Origin: Avibacterium sp. 21-586
GTDB taxonomy: Bacteria > Pseudomonadota > Gammaproteobacteria > Enterobacterales > Pasteurellaceae
DNA length: 64,000 nucleotides
Direction of reading: 5' to 3'
Assembly: GCF_026226775.1 (NCBI RefSeq)
Contig: NZ_JAKKOD010000001.1
Location: 986,501-1,050,500 of the forward strand
Numbering within the stretch: the first letter of the stretch is position 1; each line of letters opens with the position of its first letter. The notes beneath the pieces were generated by a model, which saw only the letters and a program-made list of their open reading frames with translations, was not told where the DNA came from and did not search any database. Shown here one piece after another: positions 46,217 through 57,650 of this stretch. The position numbers and the translations under genes are program-made.

Positions 46217-48016
46217 GTGCAAACTGTTAATGTCGATATTGCAATTGTTGGTGCTGGTGGCGGTGGCTTACGAGCGGCAATTGCAGCAGCACAGGCAAAT
46301 CCAAACCTTAAAATTGCCTTAGTTTCAAAAGTTTACCCTATGCGTAGCCATACTGTGGCTGCAGAAGGGGGCGCCGCTGCAGTAATCAAGGAAGAAGACT
46401 CTTATGATAAACATTTCCACGATACCGTAGCTGGGGGCGATTGGTTATGTGAACAAGACGTGGTGGAATACTTTGTAGAACATTCCCCTGTTGAGATGAC
46501 ACAATTAGAACGCTGGGGCTGCCCTTGGAGTCGTAAACAAGACGGTGATGTGAATGTGCGCCGTTTCGGTGGAATGAAAATCGAACGGACTTGGTTCGCC
46601 GCCGATAAAACAGGCTTCCACTTGTTACATACCCTTTTCCAAACTTCAATGCAATTCCCACAAATTCAACGCTTTGATGAGCATTTCGTGTTAGATATTC
46701 TTGTTGATGATGGCCACGCACGTGGTATGGTGGCAATGAATATGATGGAAGGCACATTGGTGCAAATCAATGCCAATGCAGTAATTATCGCAACCGGTGG
46801 TGGTTGTCGTGCATTCCGTTTCAATACAAACGGCGGCATTGTAACGGGTGATGGTTTATCAATGGCCTATCGCCACGGCGTGCCATTGCGTGATATGGAA
46901 TTCGTGCAATATCACCCAACCGGCTTACCAAATACCGGGATTTTGATGACAGAAGGCTGTCGTGGTGAAGGTGGTATTTTGGTCAATAAAGACGGCTACC
47001 GCTATTTACAAGATTATGGTCTAGGTCCTGAAACGCCAATCGGTAAACCTGAAAATAAATATATGGAATTAGGCCCGCGTGATAAAGTGTCGCAAGCATT
47101 CTGGCAAGAATGGCGTAAAGGTAATACCTTAAAAACCGCAAAAGGCGTGGACGTGGTTCACCTTGACTTACGTCATTTAGGTGAAAAATATTTGCACGAA
47201 CGTTTACCATTTATTTGTGAACTGGCTAACGCTTATGAAGGCGTTGATCCTGCAAAAGCACCAATTCCTGTACGTCCTGTTGTGCATTACACAATGGGTG
47301 GTATTGAAGTGGATTTCAACAGCGAAACCCGTATTAAAGGTCTATTTGCTGTGGGTGAATGTGCTTCATCAGGCTTGCACGGTGCGAACCGTTTAGGTTC
47401 TAACTCACTTGCCGAATTAGTGGTATTAGGCCGTGTTGCCGGTGAATATGCAGCAAAACGTGCTACTGAAGCGGCACCTGCCAACCAAACAGCGGTAGAT
47501 GCGCAAGCTCGCGATGTGATCCAACGTTTAGAGGATTTATATAACCAAGAAGGTACTGAATCTTGGTCACAAATCCGTGATGAAATGGGCGATTCAATGG
47601 AAGAAGGTTGTGGTATTTATCGTACACAAGAAAGTATGCAACAAACCGTTGATAAAATTGCTGAACTAAAAGAACGTTATAAACGCATTCGCATTGCTGA
47701 TCGCTCAAGCGTATTCAACACCAATGTACTTTATACCGTAGAATTAGGTTACATTTTAGACGTGGCACAATCTATCGCAAATTCAGCTATTGAGCGTAAA
47801 GAATCTCGTGGTGCTCACCAACGTTTAGACTACACAGAACGTGATGATGTGAATTACTTAAAACACACTTTGGCTTTCTACAATGAAGATGGTATGCCAC
47901 GCATTGAATACAGCCCAGTGAAAATCACAAAATCTCAACCTGCAAAACGTGTTTATGGTGCGGAAGCTGAAGCGCAAGAAGCGGCAGCGAAAGCTAAGGA
48001 GCAAACAAATGGCTAA
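46217..48016 (+). CDS. frdA: Fumarate reductase flavoprotein subunit FrdA
   Basis: Catalytic subunit of quinol:fumarate reductase, terminal enzyme of anaerobic fumarate respiration on the inner face of the membrane. Start is a GTG at 46217 just after GGAGGAAATC, giving 599 residues beginning [17 protein letters not shown] (FAD-binding). The flavin-linking His is in '[14 protein letters not shown]'; the active-site region '[21 protein letters not shown]' lies near 235. frdB overlaps its end by 8 bases. Confidence 0.97.
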   Translation: MQTVNVDIAIVGAGGGGLRAAIAAAQANPNLKIALVSKVYPMRSHTVAAEGGAAAVIKEEDSYDKHFHDTVAGGDWLCEQDVVEYFVEHSPVEMTQLERWGCPWSRKQDGDVNVRRFGGMKIERTWFAADKTGFHLLHTLFQTSMQFPQIQRFDEHFVLDILVDDGHARGMVAMNMMEGTLVQINANAVIIATGGGCRAFRFNTNGGIVTGDGLSMAYRHGVPLRDMEFVQYHPTGLPNTGILMTEGCRGEGGILVNKDGYRYLQDYGLGPETPIGKPENKYMELGPRDKVSQAFWQEWRKGNTLKTAKGVDVVHLDLRHLGEKYLHERLPFICELANAYEGVDPAKAPIPVRPVVHYTMGGIEVDFNSETRIKGLFAVGECASSGLHGANRLGSNSLAELVVLGRVAGEYAAKRATEAAPANQTAVDAQARDVIQRLEDLYNQEGTESWSQIRDEMGDSMEEGCGIYRTQESMQQTVDKIAELKERYKRIRIADRSSVFNTNVLYTVELGYILDVAQSIANSAIERKESRGAHQRLDYTERDDVNYLKHTLAFYNEDGMPRIEYSPVKITKSQPAKRVYGAEAEAQEAAAKAKEQTNG

Positions 48017-48779
48017 TCAAGCAATGATGAATATCGAGGTTCTGCGTTATAACCCTGAAATAGATAAAGAACCTTATTTAAGAACTTACCAAGTGCCTTA
48101 TGATAGCCAAACCTCATTGTTAGATGCACTTGGCTATATTAAAGATAAACTTGAGCCGGAATTGTCTTACCGCTGGTCTTGTCGTATGGCAATTTGTGGT
48201 TCGTGCGGAATGATGGTGAACGATAAGCCTAAACTCGCTTGTAAAACCTTCTTGCGTGATTATAGCGGTCATATGCGTATCGAACCATTAGCTAACTTCC
48301 CGATTGAGCGCGATTTAGTGGTGGATCTCAGCCACTTTATCGAAAGTTTAGAAAGCATTAAGCCTTATATTATCGGTAATGAAGCACCGCCATTAGATGG
48401 CAAACCGCACCCATCAGCGGAATTGGCGAAAAGCCGCACCAAGCAAACACCAGCACAATTAGAGAAATATCGTCAATTCTCAATGTGTATTAACTGTGGT
48501 TTATGCTATGCCGCTTGTCCACAATTCGGCTTAAATCCAGAATTTGTCGGCCCTGCTGCAATTACATTGGCACATCGCTATAACCTTGATAATCGTGATC
48601 ACGGTAAAGCTGAACGAATGAAAATTCTTAACGGTGACAACGGGGTGTGGAGCTGTACATTCGTGGGTTACTGTTCTGAAGTGTGTCCAAAACACGTTAA
48701 TCCAGCCTCCGCAGTGAACCAAGGCAAAATCGAAAGTGCGAAAGACTACGTTTTTGCAATGTTAAAACCGCAAAACTAA
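48009..48779 (+). CDS. frdB: Fumarate reductase iron-sulfur subunit FrdB
   Basis: Carries electrons from the membrane quinol site to FrdA. The 256 residues have the [2Fe-2S] ligands '[12 protein letters not shown]...C' (about 57-78), then '[12 protein letters not shown]' (near 150) and '[12 protein letters not shown]' (near 208) for the [4Fe-4S] and [3Fe-4S] centres. Start at 48009 lies inside the end of frdA, so translation is coupled. Confidence 0.97.
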   Translation: MANQAMMNIEVLRYNPEIDKEPYLRTYQVPYDSQTSLLDALGYIKDKLEPELSYRWSCRMAICGSCGMMVNDKPKLACKTFLRDYSGHMRIEPLANFPIERDLVVDLSHFIESLESIKPYIIGNEAPPLDGKPHPSAELAKSRTKQTPAQLEKYRQFSMCINCGLCYAACPQFGLNPEFVGPAAITLAHRYNLDNRDHGKAERMKILNGDNGVWSCTFVGYCSEVCPKHVNPASAVNQGKIESAKDYVFAMLKPQN

Positions 48780-48791
48780 AGGAGAAGTAAA

Positions 48792-49187
48792 ATGACAACA
48801 GTAACAGCAAGCAAACGCAAAAAATATGTGCGTGAAGTGAAACCAACTTGGTGGAAAAAGTTAGATTTTTACAAATTCTATGTATTGCGTGAAAGCACAG
48901 CCATTCCAACCCTATGGTTTTGTTTAGAGCTATTTTACGGCTTAATTTGCCTAGGCAATGGCACATTTGCCACAAACTTTGTTCATTTCTTGCAAAACCC
49001 AATTGTGGTGATTTTAAATATCATCACCCTAGGGGCAGTGCTATTAAATAGCTACACGTTCTTTAATATGGCACCACAAATGGCCAATATTATTGTGAAA
49101 AATGAACGCCTAGATGCCAAATTAATCTCTCGCATATTCTGGGGGATCACCGCTTTCGTTAGCATTATTACCTTAATTCTCGTATAG
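48792..49187 (+). CDS. frdC: Fumarate reductase membrane anchor FrdC
   Basis: A 131-residue inner-membrane subunit with three hydrophobic helices (about 28-50, 65-88 and 107-129), beginning with a polar region containing '[18 protein letters not shown]' that binds FrdB and the proximal menaquinone. Ribosome site GGAGAAG precedes. Third gene of frdABCD. Confidence 0.95.
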   Translation: MTTVTASKRKKYVREVKPTWWKKLDFYKFYVLRESTAIPTLWFCLELFYGLICLGNGTFATNFVHFLQNPIVVILNIITLGAVLLNSYTFFNMAPQMANIIVKNERLDAKLISRIFWGITAFVSIITLILV

Positions 49188-49198
49188 GAAATAAGAAT

Positions 49199-49543
49199 AT
49201 GAATAAACAAAATCCAAAACGTTCAAATGAACCTGTTGTATGGTTATTATTTGGTGCGGGCGGTGCAATCAGTGCCGTATTCTTCCCTGTTCTTGTGCTA
49301 ATTTTTGGTTTCTTGCTTCCTTTTGATCTTATCTCTCCAGATAATATCATTGCCTTTGCTAGCACTTGGATCGGTAAGCTAATTATCCTAGCTATGCTCA
49401 TTTTCCCTGCTTGGTGTGGTATTCACCGAGTACATCTTGGATTGCACGATTTTAAAGTGCATATCCCTGCTGCAGGTGTGATTTTTTATGGCTTAGCCTG
49501 TTTATTTTCTTTATTAACTGTCTTTGCTGTATTTAAAATCTAA
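49199..49543 (+). CDS. frdD: Fumarate reductase membrane anchor FrdD
   Basis: A 114-residue inner-membrane partner of FrdC with three helices, starting '[25 protein letters not shown]' and containing '[13 protein letters not shown]' near 80. It ends the operon. Confidence 0.95.
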   Translation: MNKQNPKRSNEPVVWLLFGAGGAISAVFFPVLVLIFGFLLPFDLISPDNIIAFASTWIGKLIILAMLIFPAWCGIHRVHLGLHDFKVHIPAAGVIFYGLACLFSLLTVFAVFKI

Positions 49544-49606
49544 ACTATTAGATTAGAAAAGAGAGAACGCGAAAATAAGGATTTTAAAGATAGTTCGTAT
49601 TATTAC

Positions 49607-49635
49607 TTGACGCCGGAGACTCAACTCTTTATCAT
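49607..49635 (+). promoter_or_regulatory. Promoter of tRNA-Ser
   Basis: TTGACG, a 17-base spacer and TATCAT end 14 bases before the tRNA. Confidence 0.7.
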
Positions 49636-49649
49636 TCATTATCCTTAAT

Positions 49650-49739
49650 GGAGGAATGGTCGAGTGGTTGAAGGCACCGGTCTTGAAAACCGGCGAGGGT
49701 TTACGCCCTCCAAGAGTTCGAATCTCTTTTCCTCCGCCA
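49650..49739 (+). tRNA. tRNA-Ser (anticodon TGA)
   Basis: A 90-base gene with acceptor GGAGGAA/TTCCTCC, encoded CCA, anticodon loop CTTGAAA (TGA) and the long variable arm typical of serine tRNAs. Confidence 0.97.
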
Positions 49740-49746
49740 TATTCTA

Positions 49747-49773
49747 AAAGCCAGCTCAATAGCTGGCTTTTTT
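49747..49773 (+). terminator. Terminator of tRNA-Ser
   Basis: AAAGCCAGCT-CAAT-AGCTGGCTTT followed by TTT. Confidence 0.9.
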
Positions 49774-49887
49774 ATTAATCGCTAGCTCATTTCAAAATTG
49801 TTCAAATAATAAGGCACTCAATACGTAAGCAAGTTAAAGATAGGTATAAAAATGAGAGATTCAAGAAATGAAATTATCGTTTTATGT

Positions 49888-49964
49888 TGGCGGAACGGAC
49901 GGGACTCGAACCCGCGACCCCCTGCGTGACAGGCAGGTATTCTAACCAGCTGAACTACCGCTCC
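49888..49964 (-). tRNA. tRNA-Asp (anticodon GTC), downstream copy
   Basis: A 77-base gene, acceptor GGAGCGG/CCGTTCC, anticodon GTC in CTGTCAC, encoded CCA. It lies 13 bases after the other Asp copy. Confidence 0.97.
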
Positions 49965-49977
49965 GAATCAAAAGAAA

Positions 49978-50054
49978 TGGCGGAATGGACGGGACTCGAA
50001 CCCGCGACCCCCTGCGTGACAGGCAGGTATTCTAACCAGCTGAACTACCACTCC
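49978..50054 (-). tRNA. tRNA-Asp (anticodon GTC), upstream copy
   Basis: Identical to the other copy except for a paired change in the acceptor stem (GGAGTGG/CCATTCC): T-A replaces C-G. Confidence 0.97.
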
Positions 50055-50069
50055 GCTTCAACGGTGGGA

Positions 50070-50098
50070 ATAATAATCTTGAATAATAATCTGGTCAA
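50070..50098 (-). promoter_or_regulatory. Promoter of the tRNA-Asp pair
   Basis: On the minus strand TTGACC (50098-50093), 17-base spacer and TATTAT (50075-50070), followed by a C-rich discriminator suited to stringent control. Confidence 0.7.
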
Positions 50099-50141
50099 GT
50101 GATTTTTATCTCTTACTGCTCAACTGGTTAATTAACAATCG

Positions 50142-50909
50142 CTAATGAATGACATCATTTTCAATTCGTTTAATCCACAAACAATTTTCTTTACTTTTCT
50201 TCGCTATCATTTTGAGATATTCTCGATGAGCTTCTAATTCCGCTTCATCAGCCGAGATAACAACAAAATCTTGCAAAATATCTACCGCACTTTGCACTTC
50301 TATTTTGCCCTCTTGTTCATTTAAAACTGGTTCAGCATCACTTTCCTCAAATAAACTGGTTTGACCGCCAGTCATTGCCAGATAAACATCACCTAAAATT
50401 TCAGCATCCAGTAATGCACCATGCAATGTTCGCTTACTATTATCTATATGTAAGCGATCACAAAGTGCATCTAAACTATTGCGTTTACCTGGATACATTT
50501 GGCGAGCCATTTGCAAAGTATCCGTTACCACACAAATATCACTCGTTTTTACGGGAATATTATGCTTTTCAAATTCATAATCCATAAAGCCCACATCAAA
50601 GGGCGCATTATGAATGAGTAGCTCTGCTCCTTTAATAAAATCAATAAACTCTTGTGCCACTTCAGCAAAACTTGGTTTATCTTTTAACATTTCATCCGTA
50701 ATACCATGTACTTTGATTGCTTCTGGATCAACTTCTCTATCGGGTTTAATATATAAATGCAGTTTACGCCCTGTATACTTACGATTGATCATTTCTACCG
50801 CACCAATTTCAATGATGCAATGTCCTAGGTAGTGCTTGCCTAGCTGATTCATCCCTGTTGTTTCGGTATCTAGCACAATTTGACGCGGAGAAATTTGTGA
50901 ATCTGTCAT
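50142..50909 (-). CDS. dnaQ: DNA polymerase III subunit epsilon DnaQ
   Basis: The 3'-5' proofreading exonuclease of the replicase. The 255 residues hold the DEDDh motifs: 'VLDTETTGM' (ExoI), 'IHNAPFDVGFMDYE' (ExoII) and 'HGALLDAEILGDVY' (ExoIII), then a C-terminal tail that binds the alpha subunit. Arranged back to back with rnhA, as in many gammaproteobacteria. Confidence 0.96.
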   Translation of the reverse strand: MTDSQISPRQIVLDTETTGMNQLGKHYLGHCIIEIGAVEMINRKYTGRKLHLYIKPDREVDPEAIKVHGITDEMLKDKPSFAEVAQEFIDFIKGAELLIHNAPFDVGFMDYEFEKHNIPVKTSDICVVTDTLQMARQMYPGKRNSLDALCDRLHIDNSKRTLHGALLDAEILGDVYLAMTGGQTSLFEESDAEPVLNEQEGKIEVQSAVDILQDFVVISADEAELEAHREYLKMIAKKSKENCLWIKRIENDVIH

Positions 50910-50988
50910 ACAATCCTATCTCTTTAAATCGTTTTACTGTATTATCGCCTTATTTGAAAAAAATTTATAGCTATAATTCTTATATATA

Positions 50989-51453
50989 ATGTTAAAAAAA
51001 ATTGAAATTTTTACTGATGGTTCTTGCTTAGGTAACCCAGGTAAAGGCGGTATTGGCATTCTGCTACGTTATAAAGCACACGAAAAGCAAATTTCTAAAG
51101 GCTATTTTCAAACAACCAATAATCGAATGGAATTACGCGCTGTAATTGAAGCCTTGCGAACCTTAAAAGAACCTTGCGCTATTACATTACATAGTGATAG
51201 CCAATATATGAAAAATGGTATCACTAAGTGGATTTTTAGCTGGAAAAAAAATAATTGGAAGTCCAGTACGGGGAAAACGGTAAAAAACCAAGATCTTTGG
51301 ATTGCTTTAGATCAGGCTATTCAGCCACACCAAATAAATTGGCAATGGGTGAAAGGACACAGTGGACATCGTGAAAATGAAATATGCGATGAGCTCGCTA
51401 AACAGGGAGCGCAAAATCCCACTTTAGAAGATGTGGGTTATCAACCCACTTAA
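50989..51453 (+). CDS. rnhA: Ribonuclease HI
   Basis: Cuts RNA in RNA-DNA hybrids. The 154 residues carry all catalytic acids: Asp in '[12 protein letters not shown]', Glu in '[11 protein letters not shown]', Asp in '[12 protein letters not shown]' and the terminal Asp in '[13 protein letters not shown]', with His in 'KGHSGHREN'. Divergent from dnaQ with an 80-base gap. Confidence 0.97.
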   Translation: MLKKIEIFTDGSCLGNPGKGGIGILLRYKAHEKQISKGYFQTTNNRMELRAVIEALRTLKEPCAITLHSDSQYMKNGITKWIFSWKKNNWKSSTGKTVKNQDLWIALDQAIQPHQINWQWVKGHSGHRENEICDELAKQGAQNPTLEDVGYQPT

Positions 51454-51492
51454 TCTATTTTCCTTGAATAAGGTAATCTGAAAATAAAGTAT

Positions 51493-51516
51493 AGAAGAGC
51501 AGAGTCGCTCTTCTAC
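51493..51516. terminator. Hairpin between rnhA and dnaJ
   Basis: TAGAAGAGC-AGAGTC-GCTCTTCTA, perfect 9-bp stem between convergent genes. The flanks have only weak T-runs. Confidence 0.5.
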
Positions 51517-51605
51517 AAATTAAATTTAAAGACTTTCACGCTAAACAAGAAACACGCATTTTTAGCATAACTTGCTATTTCTTCCGTCACAGCTGTAAAG
51601 ACGAT

Positions 51606-52730
51606 TTATTTCCCTAAATTATCAAAAAATCGTTTCACACCGTCCAGAAAGCTATCCGATTTTGGTCTATGCTGTGTTTTGCCCTCTAGACTCTCTTCTA
51701 ACTTTCTTAGCAACGCTTTTTGCTCTTCATTAAGTTTTACAGGTGTTTCTACAATAATTCGACAAATTAAGTCGCCAGCATAGTTTAAACGTGTAGAACT
51801 TACCCCTTTTCCACGCATTCTAAACAATTTGCCTGTTTGCGTTTCTGCTGGGATTTTAAGCTTAACTCGTCCATCTAAGGTTGGTACTTCAATTTCACCA
51901 CCAAGAGCTGCCATAGTGAAACTAATTGGTACTTCACAATATAAGTTATTACCATCACGCTCAAAAATATCGTGTGGTTTAACGTGAATTACCACATATA
52001 AATCCCCAGCAGGTGCACCCTGTTCACCAGCAGCACCTTCACCACTTAGACGTAATTGATTGCCAGTATCCACGCCTGCCGGAATTTTTACAGAAAGATT
52101 TTTCTGTTTATGCACACGTCCATCACCGTGGCATTTTTCACAAGGCTGTTCAATTTTTTTACCTGAACCGTGGCAGTGAGGACAAGTTTGTTCCTGTACA
52201 AAAAACCCACTTTGACGGCGGATTCGACCAGATCCGTGACAATAATGACAAGTTTCCACTTTTGAACCAGCTTTAGCACCAGAGCCGTGACAGGTGTCAC
52301 ACATAGCCAATGTATTGATTTTAATATCTTTACTTGTGCCTTTAACCGCTTCTTCCAAAGTGATTTCAAGATCGTAACGTAAATCTTCGCCACGCACAAC
52401 TCGCTGACGGCCACGCCCACCGCCAAACATATCACTAAAAATATCCCCAAAAATATCGCCGAAATCAGCACCGCCAAAGCCGCCTGCGCCACCAAAGCCA
52501 CCTTGTTCAAATGCAGAATGACCATATTGATCATAAGCGGCTCGTTTTTGTTGATCTGTTAGCACTTCATAGGCTTCTTGGATCTCTTTAAATTTTGCTT
52601 CGGCTTCTTTGTCGCCCGGATTACGGTCAGGGTGATATTTCATTGCCAAGCGTTTATATGCTTTCTTAATGGCTTTCTCATCGGCATTGCGTTCAATACC
52701 TAAAATTTCGTAAAAATCACGTTTTGACAT
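51606..52730 (-). CDS. dnaJ: Chaperone DnaJ (Hsp40)
   Basis: Co-chaperone that delivers substrates to DnaK and stimulates its ATPase. The 374 residues show the J-domain (HPD in '[14 protein letters not shown]'), a Gly/Phe-rich linker (about 75-110), four zinc-finger repeats of the CxxCxGxG type (about 140-205; 'CDTCHGSGA', 'CHYCHGSGR', 'CPHCHGSGK', 'CEKCHGDGR') and the C-terminal substrate domain. It follows dnaK, with a hairpin in the gap that may lower its expression. Confidence 0.97.
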   Translation of the reverse strand: MSKRDFYEILGIERNADEKAIKKAYKRLAMKYHPDRNPGDKEAEAKFKEIQEAYEVLTDQQKRAAYDQYGHSAFEQGGFGGAGGFGGADFGDIFGDIFSDMFGGGRGRQRVVRGEDLRYDLEITLEEAVKGTSKDIKINTLAMCDTCHGSGAKAGSKVETCHYCHGSGRIRRQSGFFVQEQTCPHCHGSGKKIEQPCEKCHGDGRVHKQKNLSVKIPAGVDTGNQLRLSGEGAAGEQGAPAGDLYVVIHVKPHDIFERDGNNLYCEVPISFTMAALGGEIEVPTLDGRVKLKIPAETQTGKLFRMRGKGVSSTRLNYAGDLICRIIVETPVKLNEEQKALLRKLEESLEGKTQHRPKSDSFLDGVKRFFDNLGK

Positions 52731-52781
52731 TATGTTTCCACATTTATTGGTAAATTATTTTAATGCAAATCAATACACCAA

Positions 52782-52803
52782 AAGGGCGTATTACTACGCC
52801 CTT
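52782..52803 (-). terminator. Hairpin between dnaK and dnaJ
   Basis: AAGGGCGTA-TTAC-TACGCCCTT, perfect 9-bp stem; on the minus strand it is followed by TTTTGG, a weak T-run, so it may be a partial terminator or an mRNA-processing site. Confidence 0.6.
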
Positions 52804-52825
52804 GGTTAAAGAAGAAAATCAATGA

Positions 52826-54733
52826 TTATTTATCTTTCACTTCTTCAAATTCTGCATCAACAACATCATCACCACCTTTTCCGCTTTGAGTTTGTTGTGC
52901 ATTGGCATCTGCTTGTGCTTGTTGCTGACCTGCTTGCATTAATTTTTCTGAAACTTGAATTAATGCTTGCACTTTCGCTTCAATTTCAGCTTTATCTTCA
53001 CCTTTCGCTGCAGTTTCTAATTCATTTACTGCTTTTTCGATCGGTGCTTTATCATCGGCTGAAAGTTTATCACCTACTTCACTTAATTGTTTGCGAGTAG
53101 AGTGTACTAGATGATCAGCTTGGTTACGCGCTTGAACTAATTCTTCAAATTTACGGTCAGCATCTGCGTTTGCTTCGGCATCTCGCACCATTTGTTGAAT
53201 TTCATCTTCGCTTAAACCAGATGAAGCTTTAATGGTAATTTGTTGTTCTTTACCTGTGCCTTTATCTTTCGCTGAAACGTGGATAATACCGTCAGCATCA
53301 ATATCAAAGGTTACTTCAATTTGTGGCATACCACGTGGTGCTGGGTTAATACCTTCTAGGTTAAATTGACCTAACGATTTGTTTGCAGACGCTTGTTTAC
53401 GCTCACCTTGTAACACGTGAATTGTCACTGCACTTTGGTTATCCTCTGCTGTTGAGAAAACTTGTGATTTCTTCGTTGGAATCGTTGTGTTTTTCTCAAT
53501 TAAGGTAGTCATTACACCACCCATTGTTTCGATACCTAATGAAAGTGGAGTTACATCTAATAACAATACGTCTTTCACATCACCCGCTAATACGCCACCT
53601 TGTACTGCAGCACCAATAGCCACTGCTTCATCAGGGTTGACATCTTTACGCGGTTCTTTACCAAAGAACTCAGCCACTTTTTGTTGCACTAATGGCATAC
53701 GGGTTTGACCACCCACTAAGATAACATCATCAATCTCTGATACACTTAATCCAGCATCGTTTAATGCAACTTTCACTGGCTCTAAAGAGCGAGCCACCAA
53801 ATCCTCTACTAAGGCTTCTAATTTTGCACGAGTTAATTTAATGTTTAAGTGTTTAGGTCCTGTTGCATCTGCCGTGATGTAAGGTAAATTCACATCCGTT
53901 TGTTGTGCTGAAGAAAGTTCGATTTTTGCTTTCTCTGCAGCTTCTTTCAAACGTTGCATCGCAAGTGGATCGTTGCGTAAATCAACGCTTTGTTCTTTTT
54001 TGAACTCATCAACTAAGTAATTAATTACACGGTTATCGAAGTCTTCACCACCTAAGTGAGTATCACCATTAGTTGCTAACACTTCAAAGGTTTTTTCACC
54101 ATCAACTTCATCAATTTCAATGATAGATAAGTCAAATGTACCACCACCTAAGTCATATACTGCGATAGTGTGATTGCCGTTACCTTTGTCTAAACCATAC
54201 GCTAGCGCTGCCGCTGTTGGTTCGTTAATAATACGTTTAACATCTAAGCCAGCGATACGACCAGCATCTTTAGTGGCTTGACGTTGTGCATCGTTAAAGT
54301 AAGCAGGCACTGTGATTACCGCTTCAGTTACTGGCTGACCTAAGAAATCTTCTGCGGTTTTCTTCATTTTTTTCAACACTTCAGCAGAAATTTGTGGCGG
54401 TGCCATTTTTTCATCTTTCACTTCAACCCACGCATCACCGTTGTCAGCTTTCACAATGCTGAATGGCATAATATTCACATCACGCTGTACTTCTTGATCT
54501 TCAAAACGGCGACCGATTAAACGTTTGATTGCAAATAGCGTATTTTTTGGATTCGTTACTGCTTGACGTTTCGCTGGCTGACCCACTAAGGTTTCGCCAT
54601 CATTTGTATAAGCAATAATTGACGGCGTTGTGCGATCCCCTTCCGCATTCTCAATAACACGCGGTTTATCGCCATCCATTACAGCCACACAAGAGTTTGT
54701 TGTACCTAAGTCAATACCAATAATTTTTCCCAT
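52826..54733 (-). CDS. dnaK: Chaperone DnaK (Hsp70)
   Basis: ATP-driven chaperone for folding and stress, working with DnaJ, GrpE and ClpB. The 635 residues begin [20 protein letters not shown] (ATPase phosphate loop), with '[16 protein letters not shown]' near 192 and '[13 protein letters not shown]' near 335. The substrate-binding domain starts near 390, and the C-terminus ends in the Gln/Ala-rich tail and '[11 protein letters not shown]'. A near-perfect sigma-32-type promoter lies upstream. Confidence 0.98.
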   Translation of the reverse strand: MGKIIGIDLGTTNSCVAVMDGDKPRVIENAEGDRTTPSIIAYTNDGETLVGQPAKRQAVTNPKNTLFAIKRLIGRRFEDQEVQRDVNIMPFSIVKADNGDAWVEVKDEKMAPPQISAEVLKKMKKTAEDFLGQPVTEAVITVPAYFNDAQRQATKDAGRIAGLDVKRIINEPTAAALAYGLDKGNGNHTIAVYDLGGGTFDLSIIEIDEVDGEKTFEVLATNGDTHLGGEDFDNRVINYLVDEFKKEQSVDLRNDPLAMQRLKEAAEKAKIELSSAQQTDVNLPYITADATGPKHLNIKLTRAKLEALVEDLVARSLEPVKVALNDAGLSVSEIDDVILVGGQTRMPLVQQKVAEFFGKEPRKDVNPDEAVAIGAAVQGGVLAGDVKDVLLLDVTPLSLGIETMGGVMTTLIEKNTTIPTKKSQVFSTAEDNQSAVTIHVLQGERKQASANKSLGQFNLEGINPAPRGMPQIEVTFDIDADGIIHVSAKDKGTGKEQQITIKASSGLSEDEIQQMVRDAEANADADRKFEELVQARNQADHLVHSTRKQLSEVGDKLSADDKAPIEKAVNELETAAKGEDKAEIEAKVQALIQVSEKLMQAGQQQAQADANAQQTQSGKGGDDVVDAEFEEVKDK

Positions 54734-54780
54734 AATATGTTTTCTCCTAATAAAACTCGATTAATTTGTTTACGATTCAT

Positions 54781-54809
54781 TAAATTGGGCTTACTTTGCT
54801 AATTTCAAG
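54781..54809 (-). promoter_or_regulatory. Sigma-32-type heat-shock promoter of dnaK
   Basis: On the minus strand CTTGAA (54809-54804), 14-base spacer and CCCAATTTA (54789-54781), very close to consensus. Confidence 0.85.
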
Positions 54810-55067
54810 AGGCACTTTGTTATTTTTTTGCATTTTTTATTTCGCCTTAAAAATACTAAAGCACGATCGCAAAAGTGCGGTTAAAAACTCGCACATTTTC
54901 AGCCCAACTCACTGTTGAAACTAAAGTGTTGGCTGAAAAGCAAATTTCAAGGGTTAAAGTGAAAAAATTATACTTTTTTGCAAAAAAACACCAAATTCCT
55001 TTCTCAGCCTTTACTCACTGCACACAAGCCCGTAAAATACATACAAATTTTCTATAACTGTAAACTA

Positions 55068-55697
55068 ATGAAAGCGTTAAAACCCTTTTTTATTCCTTTA
55101 TTTGTTAGCTTATTACTAGCAGGCTGCGCGCTTGATATTGATGATAACCGCCCAACCAACGTGCAATATATTGAAAAAAACGACCGCACTTGGCAGCAAC
55201 ATTTGCAACAAATTCAACAAATTAGTACTTACCAAGCAGAAGGACAAATTGGTTATATCAGTGCCAAACAGCGTTTTTCTACCGCCTTTGATTGGCAATA
55301 TCAAAGCCCGAAAGCCTATACACTGGTGCTTTCTTCAGCTTTAAGTAGTTCCAAACTTACCTTTAAAATGCACGCGCAAGGTTTAACTATTTCAGATGAA
55401 AAAGGACGTCAGCGCTCCGCTAAAGATGCCCAAGCGTTATTACGCGAAATTATCGGAATGGATATTCCGCTCACCCAGCTGGCCACTTGGTTGAAAGGTG
55501 AAGCGAACAATCAACAAGATTACAATGTGGGCGTAAACCATTTGCTCGCCAACTTTACTTATGCCATCAATGGTGAGCAATGGACGGTAGATTATTTAAA
55601 TTATCACCAAGATAGTTCGCCTGCGCTACCACGAGATATTTTGCTAAAAAACGCACAGCAAACCTTAAAAATTCGTGTTAATCATTGGAAATACTAA
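55068..55697 (+). CDS. lolB: Outer-membrane lipoprotein receptor LolB
   Basis: Accepts lipoproteins from LolA and inserts them into the outer membrane. Start at 55068 ([12 protein letters not shown]); the frame is open from 54978, but the signal peptide begins here. Lipobox LLAGC puts the lipidated Cys at about residue 22. The 209 residues include '[22 protein letters not shown]' and the typical '[11 protein letters not shown]'. It overlaps ispE by one base (TAATG), the same pair as in E. coli. Confidence 0.92.
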   Translation: MKALKPFFIPLFVSLLLAGCALDIDDNRPTNVQYIEKNDRTWQQHLQQIQQISTYQAEGQIGYISAKQRFSTAFDWQYQSPKAYTLVLSSALSSSKLTFKMHAQGLTISDEKGRQRSAKDAQALLREIIGMDIPLTQLATWLKGEANNQQDYNVGVNHLLANFTYAINGEQWTVDYLNYHQDSSPALPRDILLKNAQQTLKIRVNHWKY

Positions 55698-56590
55698 TGA
55701 AAAATTATCATTTTTCCACCGCAATTTTAACACGCCCCTCAAATGGGTTATACCGCTTTCCTAGCCCCGCAAAATTAAATTTGTTTCTTTATATTAATGG
55801 GCGCTTGGAAAATGGTTATCACGAATTGCAGACCCTGTTCCAATTTCTGGATTTTGGCGATTGGCTAGAAATTGAAGTGCGGGACGATGCACAAATTATT
55901 CTTTCCCCCAAAATCCCCCATTTGAAACAAGAAGATAACCTAATTTATCGTGCTGCACATTTACTCCAACAACACTCGGGATGCCAGCTCGGGGCAAATA
56001 TTCATTTAGATAAAATCTTACCTATAGGAGGGGGCGTTGGTGGGGGATCATCAAATGCCGCAACGACCCTTGTTGCCCTCAATACGTTGTGGAAAACGCA
56101 ATATTCCCTTGAAGAATTGGCACAATTAGGTTTACAGCTGGGCGCTGATGTTCCCATTTTTATCCAAGGCAAAGCTGCTTTTGCTGAAGGTGTCGGAGAA
56201 AAACTTCATTACTGTAATCCACCAGAAAAATGGTATTTGGTGTTAAAACCTGACGTTTCTATTTCAACAGGACTCATTTTTCAAGCACCCAATTTACCAC
56301 GCAATACCCCAAAAAAGCCACTCTCGCAACTTTTAACCGAAAACTATACAAACGATTGCGAAAAAATTGTGCGAGATCATTATCCAGAGGTTGAAGAGCT
56401 GATAAGCTGGTTGTTACAATATGCACCGGCAAGATTAACAGGAACAGGGGCTTGCATTTTTGCAGAATTTGACGATGCTAAATCTGCTCAAGCGGTATTT
56501 CTGAATAAGCCAGAACACTGTTTTGGTTTTGTTGCACAAGGGGTAAATGTTTCGCCATTACACCAAATGATGAAGCGTTTATTCAAATGA
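55697..56590 (+). CDS. ispE: 4-diphosphocytidyl-2-C-methyl-D-erythritol kinase IspE
   Basis: GHMP kinase of the MEP pathway to isoprenoids. The 297-residue protein begins at 55697, overlapping the lolB stop; an in-frame TTG at 55685 is less likely. It has '[24 protein letters not shown]' (substrate Lys, His) and the ATP loop '[15 protein letters not shown]' near 105, ending with '[14 protein letters not shown]'. prs follows 51 bases later. Confidence 0.95.
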   Translation: MKNYHFSTAILTRPSNGLYRFPSPAKLNLFLYINGRLENGYHELQTLFQFLDFGDWLEIEVRDDAQIILSPKIPHLKQEDNLIYRAAHLLQQHSGCQLGANIHLDKILPIGGGVGGGSSNAATTLVALNTLWKTQYSLEELAQLGLQLGADVPIFIQGKAAFAEGVGEKLHYCNPPEKWYLVLKPDVSISTGLIFQAPNLPRNTPKKPLSQLLTENYTNDCEKIVRDHYPEVEELISWLLQYAPARLTGTGACIFAEFDDAKSAQAVFLNKPEHCFGFVAQGVNVSPLHQMMKRLFK

Positions 56591-56641
56591 GATCAATATG
56601 TTACACTTTCTTCCATCTAAAATTCTGAGGTTAATTTTACA

Positions 56642-57589
56642 ATGCCTGACATAAAACTTTTCGCGGGTAATGCTACGCCAGAACTCGCAAAACGAATTTC
56701 CGAACGCTTATACCTTTCTCTCGGTGATGCCACAGTGGGACGTTTTAGTGATGGTGAAATTCAAGTCCAAATCAATGAAAATGTACGCGGTAGCGATGTT
56801 TTCCTTATTCAATCCACCTGCGCACCAACAAATGACAACCTCATGGAATTGCTTGTGATGGTTGACGCTTTACGCCGTGCATCAGCAGGCCGTGTTACTG
56901 CCGTAATTCCTTATTTTGGTTATGCTCGCCAAGATCGCCGTGTGCGCTCTGCACGTGTACCTATCACCGCTAAAGTGGTGGCTGATTTCTTATCCAGCGT
57001 AGGCGTTGATCGTGTTTTAACCTGTGATCTTCATGCTGAACAAATTCAAGGATTCTTTGATGTTCCTGTGGATAATGTATTTGGCTCGCCAGTATTGATT
57101 CACGATATTTTAAAGAAAACCGATCTTGAAAATCCAATCGTGGTTTCACCTGACATTGGTGGTGTGGTTCGTGCTCGTGCGGTTGCTAAATTACTTAATG
57201 ATACCGATATGGCTATCATTGATAAACGCCGACCAAAAGCAAATGTATCACAAGTAATGCATATTATCGGTGATGTCTCTGGGCGTGATTGTATCTTAGT
57301 AGATGACATGATCGACACGGGTGGTACGCTATGCAAGGCCGCTGATGCATTGAAAGAACGGGGAGCAAGACGAGTATTTGCGTATGCAACGCATGCTGTT
57401 TTCTCTGGTTTAGCTGCTAAGAATATAGCTAGTGATGCGCTTGATGAAATAGTAGTCACAGATACTATTCCCCTAACACCTGAAATTAAAGCCTTAGGTA
57501 AAGTCCGTGTGCTTACGCTTTCAGGAATGTTAGCTGAGGCTATTCGTCGTATCAGCAATGAAGAATCCATTTCTGCAATGTTTAATTAA
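56642..57589 (+). CDS. prs: Ribose-phosphate pyrophosphokinase Prs
   Basis: Makes PRPP from ribose 5-phosphate and ATP for purines, pyrimidines, NAD, His and Trp. The 315 residues include '[10 protein letters not shown]' near 96, '[18 protein letters not shown]' near 128 and the PRPP loop '[14 protein letters not shown]' near 215. Third gene of lolB-ispE-prs, ending at a strong terminator. Confidence 0.98.
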   Translation: MPDIKLFAGNATPELAKRISERLYLSLGDATVGRFSDGEIQVQINENVRGSDVFLIQSTCAPTNDNLMELLVMVDALRRASAGRVTAVIPYFGYARQDRRVRSARVPITAKVVADFLSSVGVDRVLTCDLHAEQIQGFFDVPVDNVFGSPVLIHDILKKTDLENPIVVSPDIGGVVRARAVAKLLNDTDMAIIDKRRPKANVSQVMHIIGDVSGRDCILVDDMIDTGGTLCKAADALKERGARRVFAYATHAVFSGLAAKNIASDALDEIVVTDTIPLTPEIKALGKVRVLTLSGMLAEAIRRISNEESISAMFN

Positions 57590-57600
57590 TCCAATAATGA

Positions 57601-57631
57601 AAGGGCTTAAAATCACTTTTTAAGCCCTTTT
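57601..57631 (+). terminator. Terminator of prs
   Basis: AAGGGCTTAAAA / TTTTAAGCCCTT with TTTT following; it may also serve convergent rdgC. Confidence 0.9.
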
Positions 57632-57650
57632 ACTTTGAAAACAAACAACA

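Noticed and set aside
49884-50102. 72-codon frame with an internal repeat across the tRNA-Asp pair
   Set aside because: The apparent protein repeat (GLEPATPCVTGRYSNQL) is simply the complement of two tRNA genes.
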